Below, one piece after another: positions 16,595 through 25,043 of a DNA stretch of 64,000 nt. Position 1 is the first letter of the stretch; each line of letters opens with the position of its first letter. The position numbers and the translations under genes are program-made. The notes under the pieces are model-generated. The model was not told the origin of the DNA, did no database searches, and worked only from the letters and a program-made list of their open reading frames with translations. The DNA is from Psychrosphaera haliotis (GTDB lineage: Bacteria; Pseudomonadota; Gammaproteobacteria; Enterobacterales; Alteromonadaceae): NCBI RefSeq assembly GCF_039523615.1, contig NZ_BAAAFQ010000007.1:1-64000 (forward strand), written 5' to 3'.

Positions 16595-16625
16595 CCGGCC
16601 TTCGGAAAAGTTAACCTTGGGCCGG
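16595..16625 (-). promoter_or_regulatory. hairpin covering the ribosome site of the ECF sigma gene
   Basis: On the minus strand, CCGGCC (16620-16625) pairs perfectly with GGCCGG (16595-16600), whose end is two bases before the ATG. The Shine-Dalgarno GAAGG overlaps the second arm, so folding would hide it. The loop is 19 nt. Confidence 0.5.
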
Positions 16626-16722
16626 AATAACTGAGATTAAGTTGATGGTTCATTTGTTATCTCCCGAATGATTGTTATTTCATTAGTAGAGATTTAAAAC
16701 CTTTTATTACAAATATTTCTAT

Positions 16723-18039
16723 TTAATTTCTCAGGTGTAAAAACTCTGTGTAAATTTCTTTAATATTAACAGACGCATTTAGTTTTGAGGCAAGTAAGTA
16801 TAACCCACCTAACTTTCGGTGAATAAACAGCGCATCAACTGGTGGAGTGTGCCATTCAGAACGATGGTTTTTAATGTTTAAGCCCACATCGCGAACTCTA
16901 CTGGCCAGCTGGCTGGTGGCGAAGTTAAACTCACCATCGTACTTCAAAGGCTCGCAGGCCATATCGAATATTTTCATTACTTCGTCTAAATACTCTGGGC
17001 TAATTTGGTCATTAAAAAAACCAATTTGTTTCGCCGCTAACAATGCATCTTCTCGATTGTCGTTCATACCTGCTGTTATCAGTTTTTGGTAACCTTCACT
17101 TATATGTTGCGGAATAACTCGGGTGGCCCCAAAGTCTAACAAGCCAATTTTTTTAGAGGCTGGGTCATATAAAAAGTTTGCGAAGTTTGGGTCTGTTTGC
17201 ATTAATCGAAAATCAAAAAGCTCTTTCAAGAATAACCAAATGAGATTTCGAACAATTTGGTTGCGAACGTTTAAAGGCTGATTGATCGCTTTTTCTATGG
17301 TTTCTCCTTCGATGAAATGCATAACTAAAATATCACCTTGAGTCAGGCTTTCATTAATTTGTGGTACTACAAATTCAGCGCTATTTAAATGAGACTGGTA
17401 TTTTTTGATGTAACTGGCTTCAAGAGCGTAATTCGCCTCATCTTGCAATTGTGATTTAGTGGCTTCTAACAAATCGCTCATATCTACTTGAGCGGGTAAA
17501 AGCCCTGACATATTTAAAAGTGTACCCACGTTATCCACATCACTTGCGATTGAATCCCTAACTCCAGGATACTGAATTTTAACCGCTAACTTTTGCCCAT
17601 TTTCAAGTCGTGCAAGATGAACTTGGCCAATGGATGCAGCCGCAAAAGGACGCAATTCAAACTGACTAAAATTATCCAACCAATCTTCACCCCAATGACT
17701 TTTTAGCAAGGTTAATAATTGTTTATGTTGCATAGGTGCGGCGTCAGATCGTAGCTTCCCAAGTACGGCACTTAACTCGGGCGAAACGAGTTCACCTGCG
17801 TCCATAGAAATCATTTGACCTAATTTCATCGCGGCTCCACGAAGGTGCGATAACTTATTAGCAACATGACCAATATTGGTTGGGGTAAGAAGTAGGTTTT
17901 GACTTGAGGGCTTCTGGCCTCTACTCAATTGTTTAGCGCCGTCTACAAGCATATTGCCAGCCACACGTGCCGCTAAGCCACCAAAGTGACTAAACCTAGA
18001 CAATCGGGATTTTGGGATTTTACGACCGTTTTCAGAAAT
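16723..18039 (-). CDS. ABC1/AarF (UbiB/COQ8) family atypical kinase
   Basis: A protein-kinase-like ATPase of the ABC1 family, whose members support ubiquinone synthesis or lipid functions. Visible signatures: AAMKLGQMISMD (the KxGQ motif), AAASIGQVHLA (Ala-rich nucleotide loop) and VKIQYPGV (catalytic Lys). QTDPNFANFLYD and IGLLDFGATR follow (metal-binding Asn and Asp). The conserved family N-terminus GRKIPKSRLSRFSHFGG continues upstream of the TTG at 18003. The frame then has no ATG, GTG or TTG before its stop codon at 18085-18087. An ATT at 18037-18039 behind AGGCGGG (spacing 6) gives 438 residues and fits the family length, so AUU initiation is proposed. It is a single gene. Confidence 0.82.
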   Translation of the reverse strand: MSENGRKIPKSRLSRFSHFGGLAARVAGNMLVDGAKQLSRGQKPSSQNLLLTPTNIGHVANKLSHLRGAAMKLGQMISMDAGELVSPELSAVLGKLRSDAAPMQHKQLLTLLKSHWGEDWLDNFSQFELRPFAAASIGQVHLARLENGQKLAVKIQYPGVRDSIASDVDNVGTLLNMSGLLPAQVDMSDLLEATKSQLQDEANYALEASYIKKYQSHLNSAEFVVPQINESLTQGDILVMHFIEGETIEKAINQPLNVRNQIVRNLIWLFLKELFDFRLMQTDPNFANFLYDPASKKIGLLDFGATRVIPQHISEGYQKLITAGMNDNREDALLAAKQIGFFNDQISPEYLDEVMKIFDMACEPLKYDGEFNFATSQLASRVRDVGLNIKNHRSEWHTPPVDALFIHRKLGGLYLLASKLNASVNIKEIYTEFLHLRN

Positions 18040-18196
18040 AACACACCCGCCTAAAATAAGTTGAAGTAATGGCTTATTAATACGTTATTTAAGTTAAATA
18101 GTTTAGTGCGGCTTCGTTAAAAAGCAGACATAAGCAGACAAAAAGTAAACGAAACAATATAGCCGAAACTAATAATGTTCAAACTGAGCACATAAA

Positions 18197-18240
18197 AAAA
18201 CCTTCAAACATTATTCAATGCTTGAAGGTTTTGTTGTTTT
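18197..18240 (-). terminator. terminator of glmS
   Basis: Perfect 11-bp stem AAAACCTTCAA (18197-18207) with TTGAAGGTTTT (18222-18232). On the minus strand it is followed by a T run (the A run at 18194-18200), 30 bp after the glmS stop. The plus strand also ends in T-rich sequence. Confidence 0.85.
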
Positions 18241-18264
18241 TAGTGGCCAACCTGTTCGAACAGA

Positions 18265-20097
18265 TTATTCAACCGTCACTGATTTTGCTAAGTTACGTGG
18301 TTGGTCAACGTCAGTACCTTTAATAATAGCAACGTAGTAGCTCAGTAATTGCAGAGGAATTGTATATACAATCGGGGCAATCAACTCATCAACGTGTGGT
18401 ACTTCAAGTACACGCATAGTGTCGTCGCTCTTGAATTTCGCGTCTTTATCAGCGAAGACATATAAGATGCCACCACGAGCGCGAACTTCTTCAACGTTCG
18501 ACTTAAGCTTTTCAAGTAGTTCATTGTTTGGCGCTACAACAATAATTGGCATATCTGCATCAATTAACGCTAATGGACCGTGCTTAAGTTCACCAGCCGC
18601 ATAAGCTTCGGCGTGAATGTAAGAAATTTCCTTAAGCTTTAAAGCACCTTCCATCGCGATTGGATATTGCTCGCCGCGACCCAAGAATAAGCTGTGGTGC
18701 TTGTCAGCAAACTCTTTTGCTAACTCTTCAATGCCATCAGACATTAACAAGGTTTCTTCTAACTTAGCTGGTAGGCTAGCTAGTGCTGAAACTAATTGCT
18801 TTTGTAATTCAGCTGACATGCCTTTTTGCTTGCCTAACGCAGCAGTAAGCATAAGAAGTGCAACTAACTGGGTAGTAAATGCTTTTGTTGAAGCAACACC
18901 AATTTCAGCACCGGCGTTAGTCATAACCGCAAGATCAGATTCACGAACTAGTGAAGAACCAGGTACGTTACAAACTGACAAGCTGGCTTTGTAACCAATT
19001 TCTTTTGCTAAACGCAATGCAGCTAACGTATCTGCTGTTTCACCTGATTGTGAAATCGTTACGATTAGTGAGTTTTTAGGCACGTATGACTTTCTGTAAC
19101 GGAACTCAGATGCAATCTCAACATTACAGCTAACGTTTGCTAATGACTCTAACCAATAACGAGCAACCATACCTGAGTGGTAAGACGTACCACAGGCAAT
19201 AATTTGAACGTGATCAATACCCTCTAAAATTGCTGCAGCATTTTCACCTAAGTATTCTTCGATAACCGTTTCGTCGTTAATACGATTTGCTAACGTATTA
19301 CGAACTGAAATTGGTTGCTCATGAATTTCTTTTAACATGTAGTGACGGTATTCACCTTTGTCACCGGCATCGTGAGTAATGTCAGACTCAGTGATTTCAC
19401 GCTCAACTGGGTTGCCATCAGTGTCGAAAATGCTAATGCGATCACGAGTGATTTCAGCTACGTCACCTTCCTCTAAGAAGATAAAACGACGTGTTACTGG
19501 AAGAAGTGCCAACTGATCAGAGGCAACAAAGTTTTCACCAATACCAACACCGATTACTAATGGTGAGCCAGAACGTGCAACAACGATAGTATCTGGGTTT
19601 GACGGCTCCATGATAACGGTACCGTAAGCGCCTTCTAGCTGTTTAACTGAGGTTTGAACGGCTGCTAATAATGACGCAGACGATTGACGGTTTTCGTTCA
19701 CTAAGTGAGCAATTACTTCGGTGTCAGTATCAGAGCTGAAAGGGTAACCTTTCGCTTGAAGTGACTCACGTAACGTTTCGTGGTTTTCAATAATACCGTT
19801 ATGCACCAAGGCAATTTTTTCGTTCGACATGTGTGGGTGTGCATTTTTTTGAGTAACGCCACCGTGTGTTGCCCAACGAGTGTGTGCAATACCAGTTACA
19901 CCGTTAACACCAGACTTTGCTACAGCATCAGCCAAGGCTTGTACTTTACCTACTTCACGTTCACGCATTAACGTGCCATCAGTTTCTAGTAGTGCAACAC
20001 CAGCAGAGTCATAACCACGGTACTCAAGACGCTTTAGGCCTTCTAATAAAATATTTACAATATGACGCTCAGCTACGCCACCAACAATTCCGCACAT
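18265..20097 (-). CDS. glmS: glucosamine-6-phosphate synthase (glutamine amidotransferase)
   Basis: GlmS makes glucosamine-6-phosphate from fructose-6-phosphate and glutamine, the first step to UDP-GlcNAc for wall and lipopolysaccharide. It has 610 residues, the full usual length. It begins MCGIVGG, so Cys2 is the nucleophile after Met removal; the glutaminase domain follows (HTRWATHG, HNGIIEN, SSDTDTE). Two sugar-isomerase domains come next (CGTSYHSG, SQSGETADT, SSTKAFTTQ) and the end is DQPRNLAKSVTVE. A DeoR-type regulator gene lies 10 bp upstream on the same strand, so they are probably cotranscribed. No glmS ribozyme is expected in this group and none is seen. Confidence 0.98.
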   Translation of the reverse strand: MCGIVGGVAERHIVNILLEGLKRLEYRGYDSAGVALLETDGTLMREREVGKVQALADAVAKSGVNGVTGIAHTRWATHGGVTQKNAHPHMSNEKIALVHNGIIENHETLRESLQAKGYPFSSDTDTEVIAHLVNENRQSSASLLAAVQTSVKQLEGAYGTVIMEPSNPDTIVVARSGSPLVIGVGIGENFVASDQLALLPVTRRFIFLEEGDVAEITRDRISIFDTDGNPVEREITESDITHDAGDKGEYRHYMLKEIHEQPISVRNTLANRINDETVIEEYLGENAAAILEGIDHVQIIACGTSYHSGMVARYWLESLANVSCNVEIASEFRYRKSYVPKNSLIVTISQSGETADTLAALRLAKEIGYKASLSVCNVPGSSLVRESDLAVMTNAGAEIGVASTKAFTTQLVALLMLTAALGKQKGMSAELQKQLVSALASLPAKLEETLLMSDGIEELAKEFADKHHSLFLGRGEQYPIAMEGALKLKEISYIHAEAYAAGELKHGPLALIDADMPIIVVAPNNELLEKLKSNVEEVRARGGILYVFADKDAKFKSDDTMRVLEVPHVDELIAPIVYTIPLQLLSYYVAIIKGTDVDQPRNLAKSVTVE

Positions 20098-20107
20098 AAT
20101 TTAATCC

Positions 20108-20869
20108 TTAAACTTTAATTACTTGGACATTGTGAGCGGTAATTTTTCGCTCACTGTCGATATTAATGTCAGCATCGGTCACTAGAATATCTATGTGTTC
20201 CCATGCTAATTCTAAATTGGGTATCTTTCGGTCTAACTTTTCAGACTCGGCCATAACAATAACTTGCTGCGATACATTGGCCATGGTTCGACTTAAATTT
20301 GTCAGCTCATTAAATGTGGTGGTACCACGCTCAACGTCTAAACCTGATGCGCCTAAAAACGCTTGGTCAAAATTATAGGCACGTAACATGTTTTCAGCGA
20401 ATTGACCTTGCAATGAATGAGATTGCGCATCCCACGTACCGCCGGTCATTAATAAAGTAGGTTCGTTTTCTAATTCTAGAATACGATTCGCAACTGAAAT
20501 TGAATTTGTCATCACCACTAAACCGCGAACGGATTGAGCATGTTCTAATAAAGCGGACGTTGTACTGCCGCTATCAATAACAATTCGGTTGTGATCTTTA
20601 ATAAGAGCCGCCGCCGCTTTACCTATCGCTTGTTTCGTTTTTGAAACTTCAGTGTTTGTTAGCTCTGAAGATTCAGTTGGCAGTGCCACTGCACCGCCAT
20701 ATTTACGTAACAATAAACCATTGGCTTCAAGCGCTGATAAGTCTTTACGAATAGTGACCTCAGACGTATTGAACTCATCTTTTAACTGTTCAACGGACAC
20801 TTCTTGAAAGGCAATTACCTTATCAACAATTGCACGACGACGGGATTGAGTGTTACGTTTCTGTACCAT
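20108..20869 (-). CDS. DeoR-family transcriptional regulator next to glmS
   Basis: A 253-residue regulator. The N-terminal winged helix-turn-helix (about 1-60: VSVEQLKDEFNTSEVTIRKDLSALEANGLLLRKYGGA) is typical of DeoR proteins. The C-terminal domain has the sugar-phosphate sensing fold (DSGSTTSALLEH, MTNSISVANRILE, FLGASGLD). It should respond to a phosphorylated sugar, here perhaps glucosamine- or GlcNAc-6-phosphate given glmS next door (inference). The start is the ATG at 20869, with GGAAG seven bases upstream; the frame opens 14 codons earlier without a good site. The same pairing with glmS is known in other Alteromonadales. Confidence 0.9.
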   Translation of the reverse strand: MVQKRNTQSRRRAIVDKVIAFQEVSVEQLKDEFNTSEVTIRKDLSALEANGLLLRKYGGAVALPTESSELTNTEVSKTKQAIGKAAAALIKDHNRIVIDSGSTTSALLEHAQSVRGLVVMTNSISVANRILELENEPTLLMTGGTWDAQSHSLQGQFAENMLRAYNFDQAFLGASGLDVERGTTTFNELTNLSRTMANVSQQVIVMAESEKLDRKIPNLELAWEHIDILVTDADINIDSERKITAHNVQVIKV

Positions 20870-20940
20870 TTTCTTCCGACTTAAGTTTCGAACCGAAAGT
20901 ATTATAGTCAAAACGTAACAAAAATAAACAATAACTTTAC

Positions 20941-21756
20941 CTAAGCGGTCACTCTATTTGATTGAAAAGTAACCTCGGTCTCTCTGTTTTTAAACAAGCG
21001 CTGTTTTGTTACTTCTCTTTTCTTACCATTTTTAATTAACCAAGTGACATAAACGATGCTCAATACAATGGCAGAGGCTTTAAATATATTGGCATCCGCT
21101 TCTCCCATTGCACCACCTGACATACCAAATATGCCGTAGGCTGCGTTCATAATGAAGTGCATCCACATTGGGTACCAAATTCGATAGCCACATTCACAAT
21201 ACAACCAAGCAAACCAAGAACCTGCGATCGCCATAAACCCGAACATCATGAGTCCAGACATAACATCGTTAGTTTGGTATAGATGACCAAATCCAAAAAT
21301 CAGTGAGCTGACCAATGCTGCCGGCACAAATCCCCACTTACAAATTCTAAACAGAAGCCCAAATAGAACACCTCTGAAAATGATTTCTTCGAAAAAGGCA
21401 GGGTACACTGAGCCAGTTAAGATATTAGCGAGTGATAGATCTAAGCTTGTTGATAAGTGAGCATAGCCAATACACATTGGTATACAGGTTATGACAGCAG
21501 CTTTAAAATACCATTTGCCATTGTCAGAGCGTAAGCCAAGTGTGGTTAACCAGTCTTCGTTTCTAAACAGGATTAACGTTAATACGACAAAAGGCCCAAA
21601 AATAAAGAGCCAACTGACCAAAGACAAAACAACGCCCGAGCCAGAATCTAATTCACGTAGAGTGCTTACCCACTCTGAAGGAAAAAGACTGCGCATGAAT
21701 AAGTGGCAACACACGAATACGATAAGAAGTAATATAGCTTTTATATTTTTGTTCAT
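20941..21756 (-). CDS. CPBP-family intramembrane protease
   Basis: A 271-residue membrane protein of the CPBP (type II CAAX prenyl protease/bacteriocin-processing) family. Motif 1 is FFEEIIFRG (paired Glu and Arg), motif 2 is LIFGFGHLYQ (His) and motif 3 is WMHFIMNA (His and Asn), all within membrane segments. About eight hydrophobic segments are present. The substrate is unknown. The start is the ATG at 21756, because the in-frame TTG at 21771 lies inside the GAGGAAAG ribosome site. A basic cytoplasmic tail of about 35 residues ends the protein. It lies among accessory genes that separate the glmS unit from glmU. Confidence 0.88.
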   Translation of the reverse strand: MNKNIKAILLLIVFVCCHLFMRSLFPSEWVSTLRELDSGSGVVLSLVSWLFIFGPFVVLTLILFRNEDWLTTLGLRSDNGKWYFKAAVITCIPMCIGYAHLSTSLDLSLANILTGSVYPAFFEEIIFRGVLFGLLFRICKWGFVPAALVSSLIFGFGHLYQTNDVMSGLMMFGFMAIAGSWFAWLYCECGYRIWYPMWMHFIMNAAYGIFGMSGGAMGEADANIFKASAIVLSIVYVTWLIKNGKKREVTKQRLFKNRETEVTFQSNRVTA

Positions 21757-21879
21757 TTTCACTTTCCTCAATGAAATTTAATTAACGAGGTGAAGTGTGA
21801 GATAGGCTTTCATTCTCAGCAATGGGACAGGGGTGAAAGCCCTTATTTTGGGCTGTTTGCGCTTATTAGGGGCGAATGA

Positions 21880-22848
21880 CTAGGTGTCTGTGGTGGCCAA
21901 CAAAGACTGTTTTGTGGCATCCACAAATGTACGAGATACCGGTATGTTCTCTTCAGTCACGTTTAAGGCGAGTTGTAATCCATTGGCATTGCCTGAGCTA
22001 CTTTTTACAAATGATAAATTGACGGCATAAGAGCGATGGCACTTAATGATCCCTTTATTTGAAGGAATCTGTTCTATTGCACGGGATAAAGGAATTCTCA
22101 GTACCGTGGTGTGTAGCATCTCATTTTTATAAGTGTAAATATCACAATAGTTGTCAGCCGCTTTGAGGTAAACCAGCTCTTCAATCGTTAGAGTAAGTTG
22201 CTCTGTTTTGTTGTCGCCATACAAGGTAAACCCAGTGGTATGTACGTTGGCTCGTTCATTTGTAGGGTCTAGTGTTTTTGCTTGATCTTCAATACTGCTC
22301 GTTTTTGTGCGTTGAGTAGCTTCTTGCTTAATGCCTTGGCGACTTTGCTCTTGTATATACATGATAGACAATGGGAAAGTAGCAATGGCAGAGACATAAA
22401 TAACAAACATTAGTTGGTTGGCCCAATGCCACTGCTCTAAGATGGCGACGACAAAGTAACTGTGATTAAAAACGGCCGCGATGATTAAGTTCATAACTAA
22501 TATCCCAACGGGATAAAGCCTATATTGAGACTTAAAGCGAGTTAACTGCAACTCAATGAGCCCAGACACAATAATGGCAAAGAACGTAGCAAGCCCATAA
22601 CCGGTGAGTTTTAAATACTTAAAAGAATCTTGCGACTCGTAAGTCCCAAACGGTTGAAAAATGAATAGCACAGCAACGGTGAAAAAGGAGATGAAAAAAG
22701 CTCGCTTTTGTAAATAGAGGCGAGCCTGCATTGTATTATTTAAAAGTAACATGTTGTCTGTGCAGTAATATATCCATTTAAAAACGCTAACATAATTCCC
22801 TAATAATAAATACTTTAAGTTAAACTGTGGTAAGTCAATTTTATCCAT
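21880..22848 (-). CDS. membrane-bound LytTR-type transcriptional regulator
   Basis: A 322-residue protein with four membrane helices in the first half (from about RAFFISFFTVAVLFIF to YVSAIATFPLSIMYI), then a linker and a C-terminal LytTR DNA-binding domain (about 220-315: ELVYLKAADNYCDIYTY, LSRAIEQIPSNKGIIKCHRSYAVNLSFV, IPVSRTF). Such proteins regulate nearby or surface genes from the membrane; the signal is unknown. None of the possible starts (22848, 22752, 22731) has a good ribosome site, and the residues before about 33 are unlike the family, so the true start may be downstream. It is divergent from the DUF3087 gene, only 22 bp away if the first ATG is used. Confidence 0.82.
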   Translation of the reverse strand: MDKIDLPQFNLKYLLLGNYVSVFKWIYYCTDNMLLLNNTMQARLYLQKRAFFISFFTVAVLFIFQPFGTYESQDSFKYLKLTGYGLATFFAIIVSGLIELQLTRFKSQYRLYPVGILVMNLIIAAVFNHSYFVVAILEQWHWANQLMFVIYVSAIATFPLSIMYIQEQSRQGIKQEATQRTKTSSIEDQAKTLDPTNERANVHTTGFTLYGDNKTEQLTLTIEELVYLKAADNYCDIYTYKNEMLHTTVLRIPLSRAIEQIPSNKGIIKCHRSYAVNLSFVKSSSGNANGLQLALNVTEENIPVSRTFVDATKQSLLATTDT

Positions 22849-22870
22849 TATATTTAGTAGAATATCTCAA

Positions 22871-23377
22871 ATGAAACTTGAATCTATAGACAAACAAACC
22901 TACCGAAAACACTTAAATATTATTATATTTATCAGCATTGTAAGCTTTGCTGGTTTGTCGTTGGGTATTTCCCAGGCCGCTATTTACTTTTTTACTGATA
23001 GAGAAGGTACCCACTTTTGGCTCAACGTGATGGGTGTTGTATTCGGTATGATTATTGTGGGGTCATTACTTAATAAGTATAAAGAACACCCATTTTTAGC
23101 TGAGGCTTATTATGTTTGGCGCCTTAAACAGCAAATTAACTTTATTTATCGTAAGCAAAAAAAGATTGAAGCCGCGATTGAAGATGACAATGTAGATGCC
23201 ATGCTCATAATGACTTTTTATTATAAAGCCTGTGAACAACTTTATAATTTAGACGACAATACCATCACGATTAGCGCGCTTAATAAAAAATCAAATGAAC
23301 TTAAAGAAAAGCTCGAAGAGCTAAGACTAGAAGTTAATGTAGAAGACTATAAACAAGAGTTGTTACAAAGATTTTGA
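22871..23377 (+). CDS. DUF3087-like membrane protein
   Basis: A 168-residue protein with two membrane helices (about 15-37 and 47-64), followed by a long helical cytoplasmic tail rich in Lys and Glu (WRLKQQINFIYRKQKKIEAAIE, KSNELKEKLEELRLE) that probably forms a coiled coil. The arrangement matches DUF3087 proteins of marine gammaproteobacteria, whose function is unknown. It is the first of a run of four plus-strand genes (small membrane protein, lipoprotein, AlkD-like) with 16-77 bp gaps. A shared transcript is possible but not proven. Confidence 0.72.
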   Translation: MKLESIDKQTYRKHLNIIIFISIVSFAGLSLGISQAAIYFFTDREGTHFWLNVMGVVFGMIIVGSLLNKYKEHPFLAEAYYVWRLKQQINFIYRKQKKIEAAIEDDNVDAMLIMTFYYKACEQLYNLDDNTITISALNKKSNELKEKLEELRLEVNVEDYKQELLQRF

Positions 23378-23454
23378 ACTTGCTAGCCATTTTTCTGTCA
23401 GTATTTGAAGTCGATAAACAGTAAACTAGTTTAAAACGAATTAAGGATGTTTGA

Positions 23455-23625
23455 ATGGAAAAGCAGACAAAAGATGATTTAAAAACAACGGCTATGTTGT
23501 TTACTGGCACATTAACAGAGTTTGCTTTATTGAAGTCTATGACTCAATCAAAAACACTAACCGCTATGGTTATCATAGGCTTAGCCTTGTTTGCTGGCTT
23601 TGGTTTTTTCTTACTTTCGCAGTAA
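23455..23625 (+). CDS. 56-residue single-pass membrane protein
   Basis: ATG at 23455 behind AAGGA (about 23443) opens a 56-codon frame: a hydrophilic start (MEKQTKDDLKTTAM), a short amphipathic part, and one membrane helix at the C-terminus (TAMVIIGLALFAGFGFFLL). The ribosome site, the in-line neighbours and the coherent membrane helix make it a likely real gene. No family is recognised. The next gene starts 18 bp after its stop, again behind AAAGGA. Confidence 0.65.
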   Translation: MEKQTKDDLKTTAMLFTGTLTEFALLKSMTQSKTLTAMVIIGLALFAGFGFFLLSQ

Positions 23626-23643
23626 GAGCTAAAAGGATTTACG

Positions 23644-23853
23644 ATGAAAAAATTGATTACATTGTGTGTTGCCTTATTAATGAGTGGTTGTGCCGTTGTT
23701 GCTGAAACAACATTAGAAAATATTTACGACAGCAAAGTTGAAAAAAACAGCCACTGCCAAACTATTGCGGTGAGCTGCGCAGACCTAGATGGTAGACATT
23801 ATATTGAGTGGCAAACATCGAGCGGTGAAGTTCGTTGTCAATGTCAAAAGTAA
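23644..23853 (+). CDS. small cysteine-rich lipoprotein
   Basis: A 69-residue lipoprotein: signal peptide with lipobox MSGC (Cys16), then a mature part with four more cysteines (SHCQTIAVSC and RCQC), able to form two disulfides. No family is recognised. A clear ribosome site (AAAAGGA) precedes the ATG. It lies between a small membrane gene and the AlkD-like gene on the same strand. Confidence 0.65.
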   Translation: MKKLITLCVALLMSGCAVVAETTLENIYDSKVEKNSHCQTIAVSCADLDGRHYIEWQTSSGEVRCQCQK

Positions 23854-23869
23854 TACCTAAAGGTCGACG

Positions 23870-24568
23870 ATGAATAAAGCACAAGTGTTTGAGTTACTCG
23901 AGCAAAACAAAAACTCGCGTGGCATTGAAAACTGGCAAAAGCTAACTGAGACAGGCGGTTTATCTAGTTTTGGTATTGGATTAACAGTACAGCGTAAACT
24001 TGCTAAACAAATAGGTAAAAATCGTCCGTTGGCGCATGAATTGTGGGCGACGGATAATTACGACGCTAAAGTACTTGGTCTGTTAATAGACGATCCAAAA
24101 CAAATAACCACAGAGCAAGCAGAACAACAAGTTGAAGAACTTAATAGTGGCATGTTGCGTCATGTTTTTTCTTCATGCGACGCGACGCTCGCTAAATCTC
24201 CAGTCGCGTTTGAAGTAGCAAAGTCGTGGCTCAATAGTGATGATGAAGTTCGACGCAATTGTGCCTACGGATTGATTTACGAATTGTCCAAGAAAAAAGC
24301 TAAGGCTTATACCGATGAGTTTTTCTTGTCTGTGATCAGTAATATAAGTAAGAATGTAGACAAAGAGTCAAAACGTGTTCAGTTGGCGATGGGCGGCGCG
24401 TTAATGGGCATCGGCAAGCGCAACGTAGAGCTTAATCGTGCAGCGTTAGACGTTGCTGAACGCATAGGTCCAATAGTCTTTAATGAAGATGGTCAGAAGT
24501 GTGATCCATTTGATGTCGTAAAACACCTCACTAGTGATTATCTGAAGAAAAAGCTGGGCATTGCTTAG
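23870..24568 (+). CDS. AlkD-like DNA alkylation repair protein
   Basis: A 232-residue, all-helical protein of the DNA-alkylation-repair (AlkD) superfamily, built of HEAT-like helical pairs. Typical parts are LRKLAKQIG-type segment (VQRKLAKQIGKNRPLAHELWATDNYDAKVLGLLI, where Trp and Asp act in AlkD glycosylases), WLNSDDEVRRNCAYGLIYEL and RVQLAMGGALMGIGKRN. AlkD proteins remove positively charged alkylated bases; related branches lack activity, so catalysis is uncertain here. It is separated by 16 bp from the upstream lipoprotein gene, and its stop lies next to that of the zinc-ribbon gene. Confidence 0.82.
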   Translation: MNKAQVFELLEQNKNSRGIENWQKLTETGGLSSFGIGLTVQRKLAKQIGKNRPLAHELWATDNYDAKVLGLLIDDPKQITTEQAEQQVEELNSGMLRHVFSSCDATLAKSPVAFEVAKSWLNSDDEVRRNCAYGLIYELSKKKAKAYTDEFFLSVISNISKNVDKESKRVQLAMGGALMGIGKRNVELNRAALDVAERIGPIVFNEDGQKCDPFDVVKHLTSDYLKKKLGIA

Positions 24569-24569
24569 G

Positions 24570-24821
24570 TTATTTAAACCAGACCTTTCCACCAATAAAT
24601 TTAAAAGCAGGCGTGCCCCTCACTAAGGTGTCACGAGCAAACACACTGTTGCACTGAGGGCAGGTACAATTCTCCGTTGTATAATCCTTTGTAATTCTCT
24701 CTTTAAAACACTTTATCAACGCACCTTTGCCACCTTTTTTGTATTTAAAAAGGATTTGCTGACACTTTTTGCAGTAAATAGTCACCGACTTATCTGGCGC
24801 TTTTGCATTCGGTTTGGCCAA
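24570..24821 (-). CDS. small zinc-ribbon protein
   Basis: An 83-residue basic protein with two knuckles, YCKKCQ (residues about 16-21) and CTCPQC (about 52-57), spaced as in zinc-ribbon proteins, and a C-terminal FIGGKVWFK. It looks like a small cytoplasmic nucleic-acid or protein-binding ribbon. No family name is certain. Its stop is adjacent to that of the AlkD-like gene on the other strand. It is a single gene. Confidence 0.65.
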   Translation of the reverse strand: MAKPNAKAPDKSVTIYCKKCQQILFKYKKGGKGALIKCFKERITKDYTTENCTCPQCNSVFARDTLVRGTPAFKFIGGKVWFK

Positions 24822-24975
24822 AGTAACCTCTAATAATCAAACGTGAATCAAGCAAGTAATATAACACTCTGATAGTCCATATAGAATTTCATTTAGCCAT
24901 GTCCTTTTGTGACTCGTATGTTTGGAGTTGCTCAAAATAAAATCATTTTATTTAAACTGGGCTCTTGATCTTAAT

Positions 24976-25011
24976 GTAACCCTAGGGTATCTTTTGATAC
25001 CTAAGGGTTAC
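24976..25011. promoter_or_regulatory. 36-bp interrupted palindrome, likely operator of the membrane/XRE gene pair
   Basis: GTAACCCTAGGGTATC (24976-24991), four T, GATACCTAAGGGTTAC (24996-25011): 14 of 16 positions pair. It ends 32 bp before the ATG of the membrane gene. It is not followed by a T run, so a protein-binding site is more likely than a terminator; the XRE protein encoded downstream is the natural candidate. Confidence 0.6.
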
Positions 25012-25043
25012 AAGTTTAGATAAATAAAATTAAGGATTTAGAT

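Noticed and set aside
20098..20107. glmS ribozyme before glmS
   Set aside because: Only 10 bp separate the DeoR-type gene from glmS, so there is no room for one, and the element is known from Gram-positive bacteria.
24976..25011. Rho-independent terminator
   Set aside because: No T run follows the stem on either strand; position before a gene pair fits an operator better.
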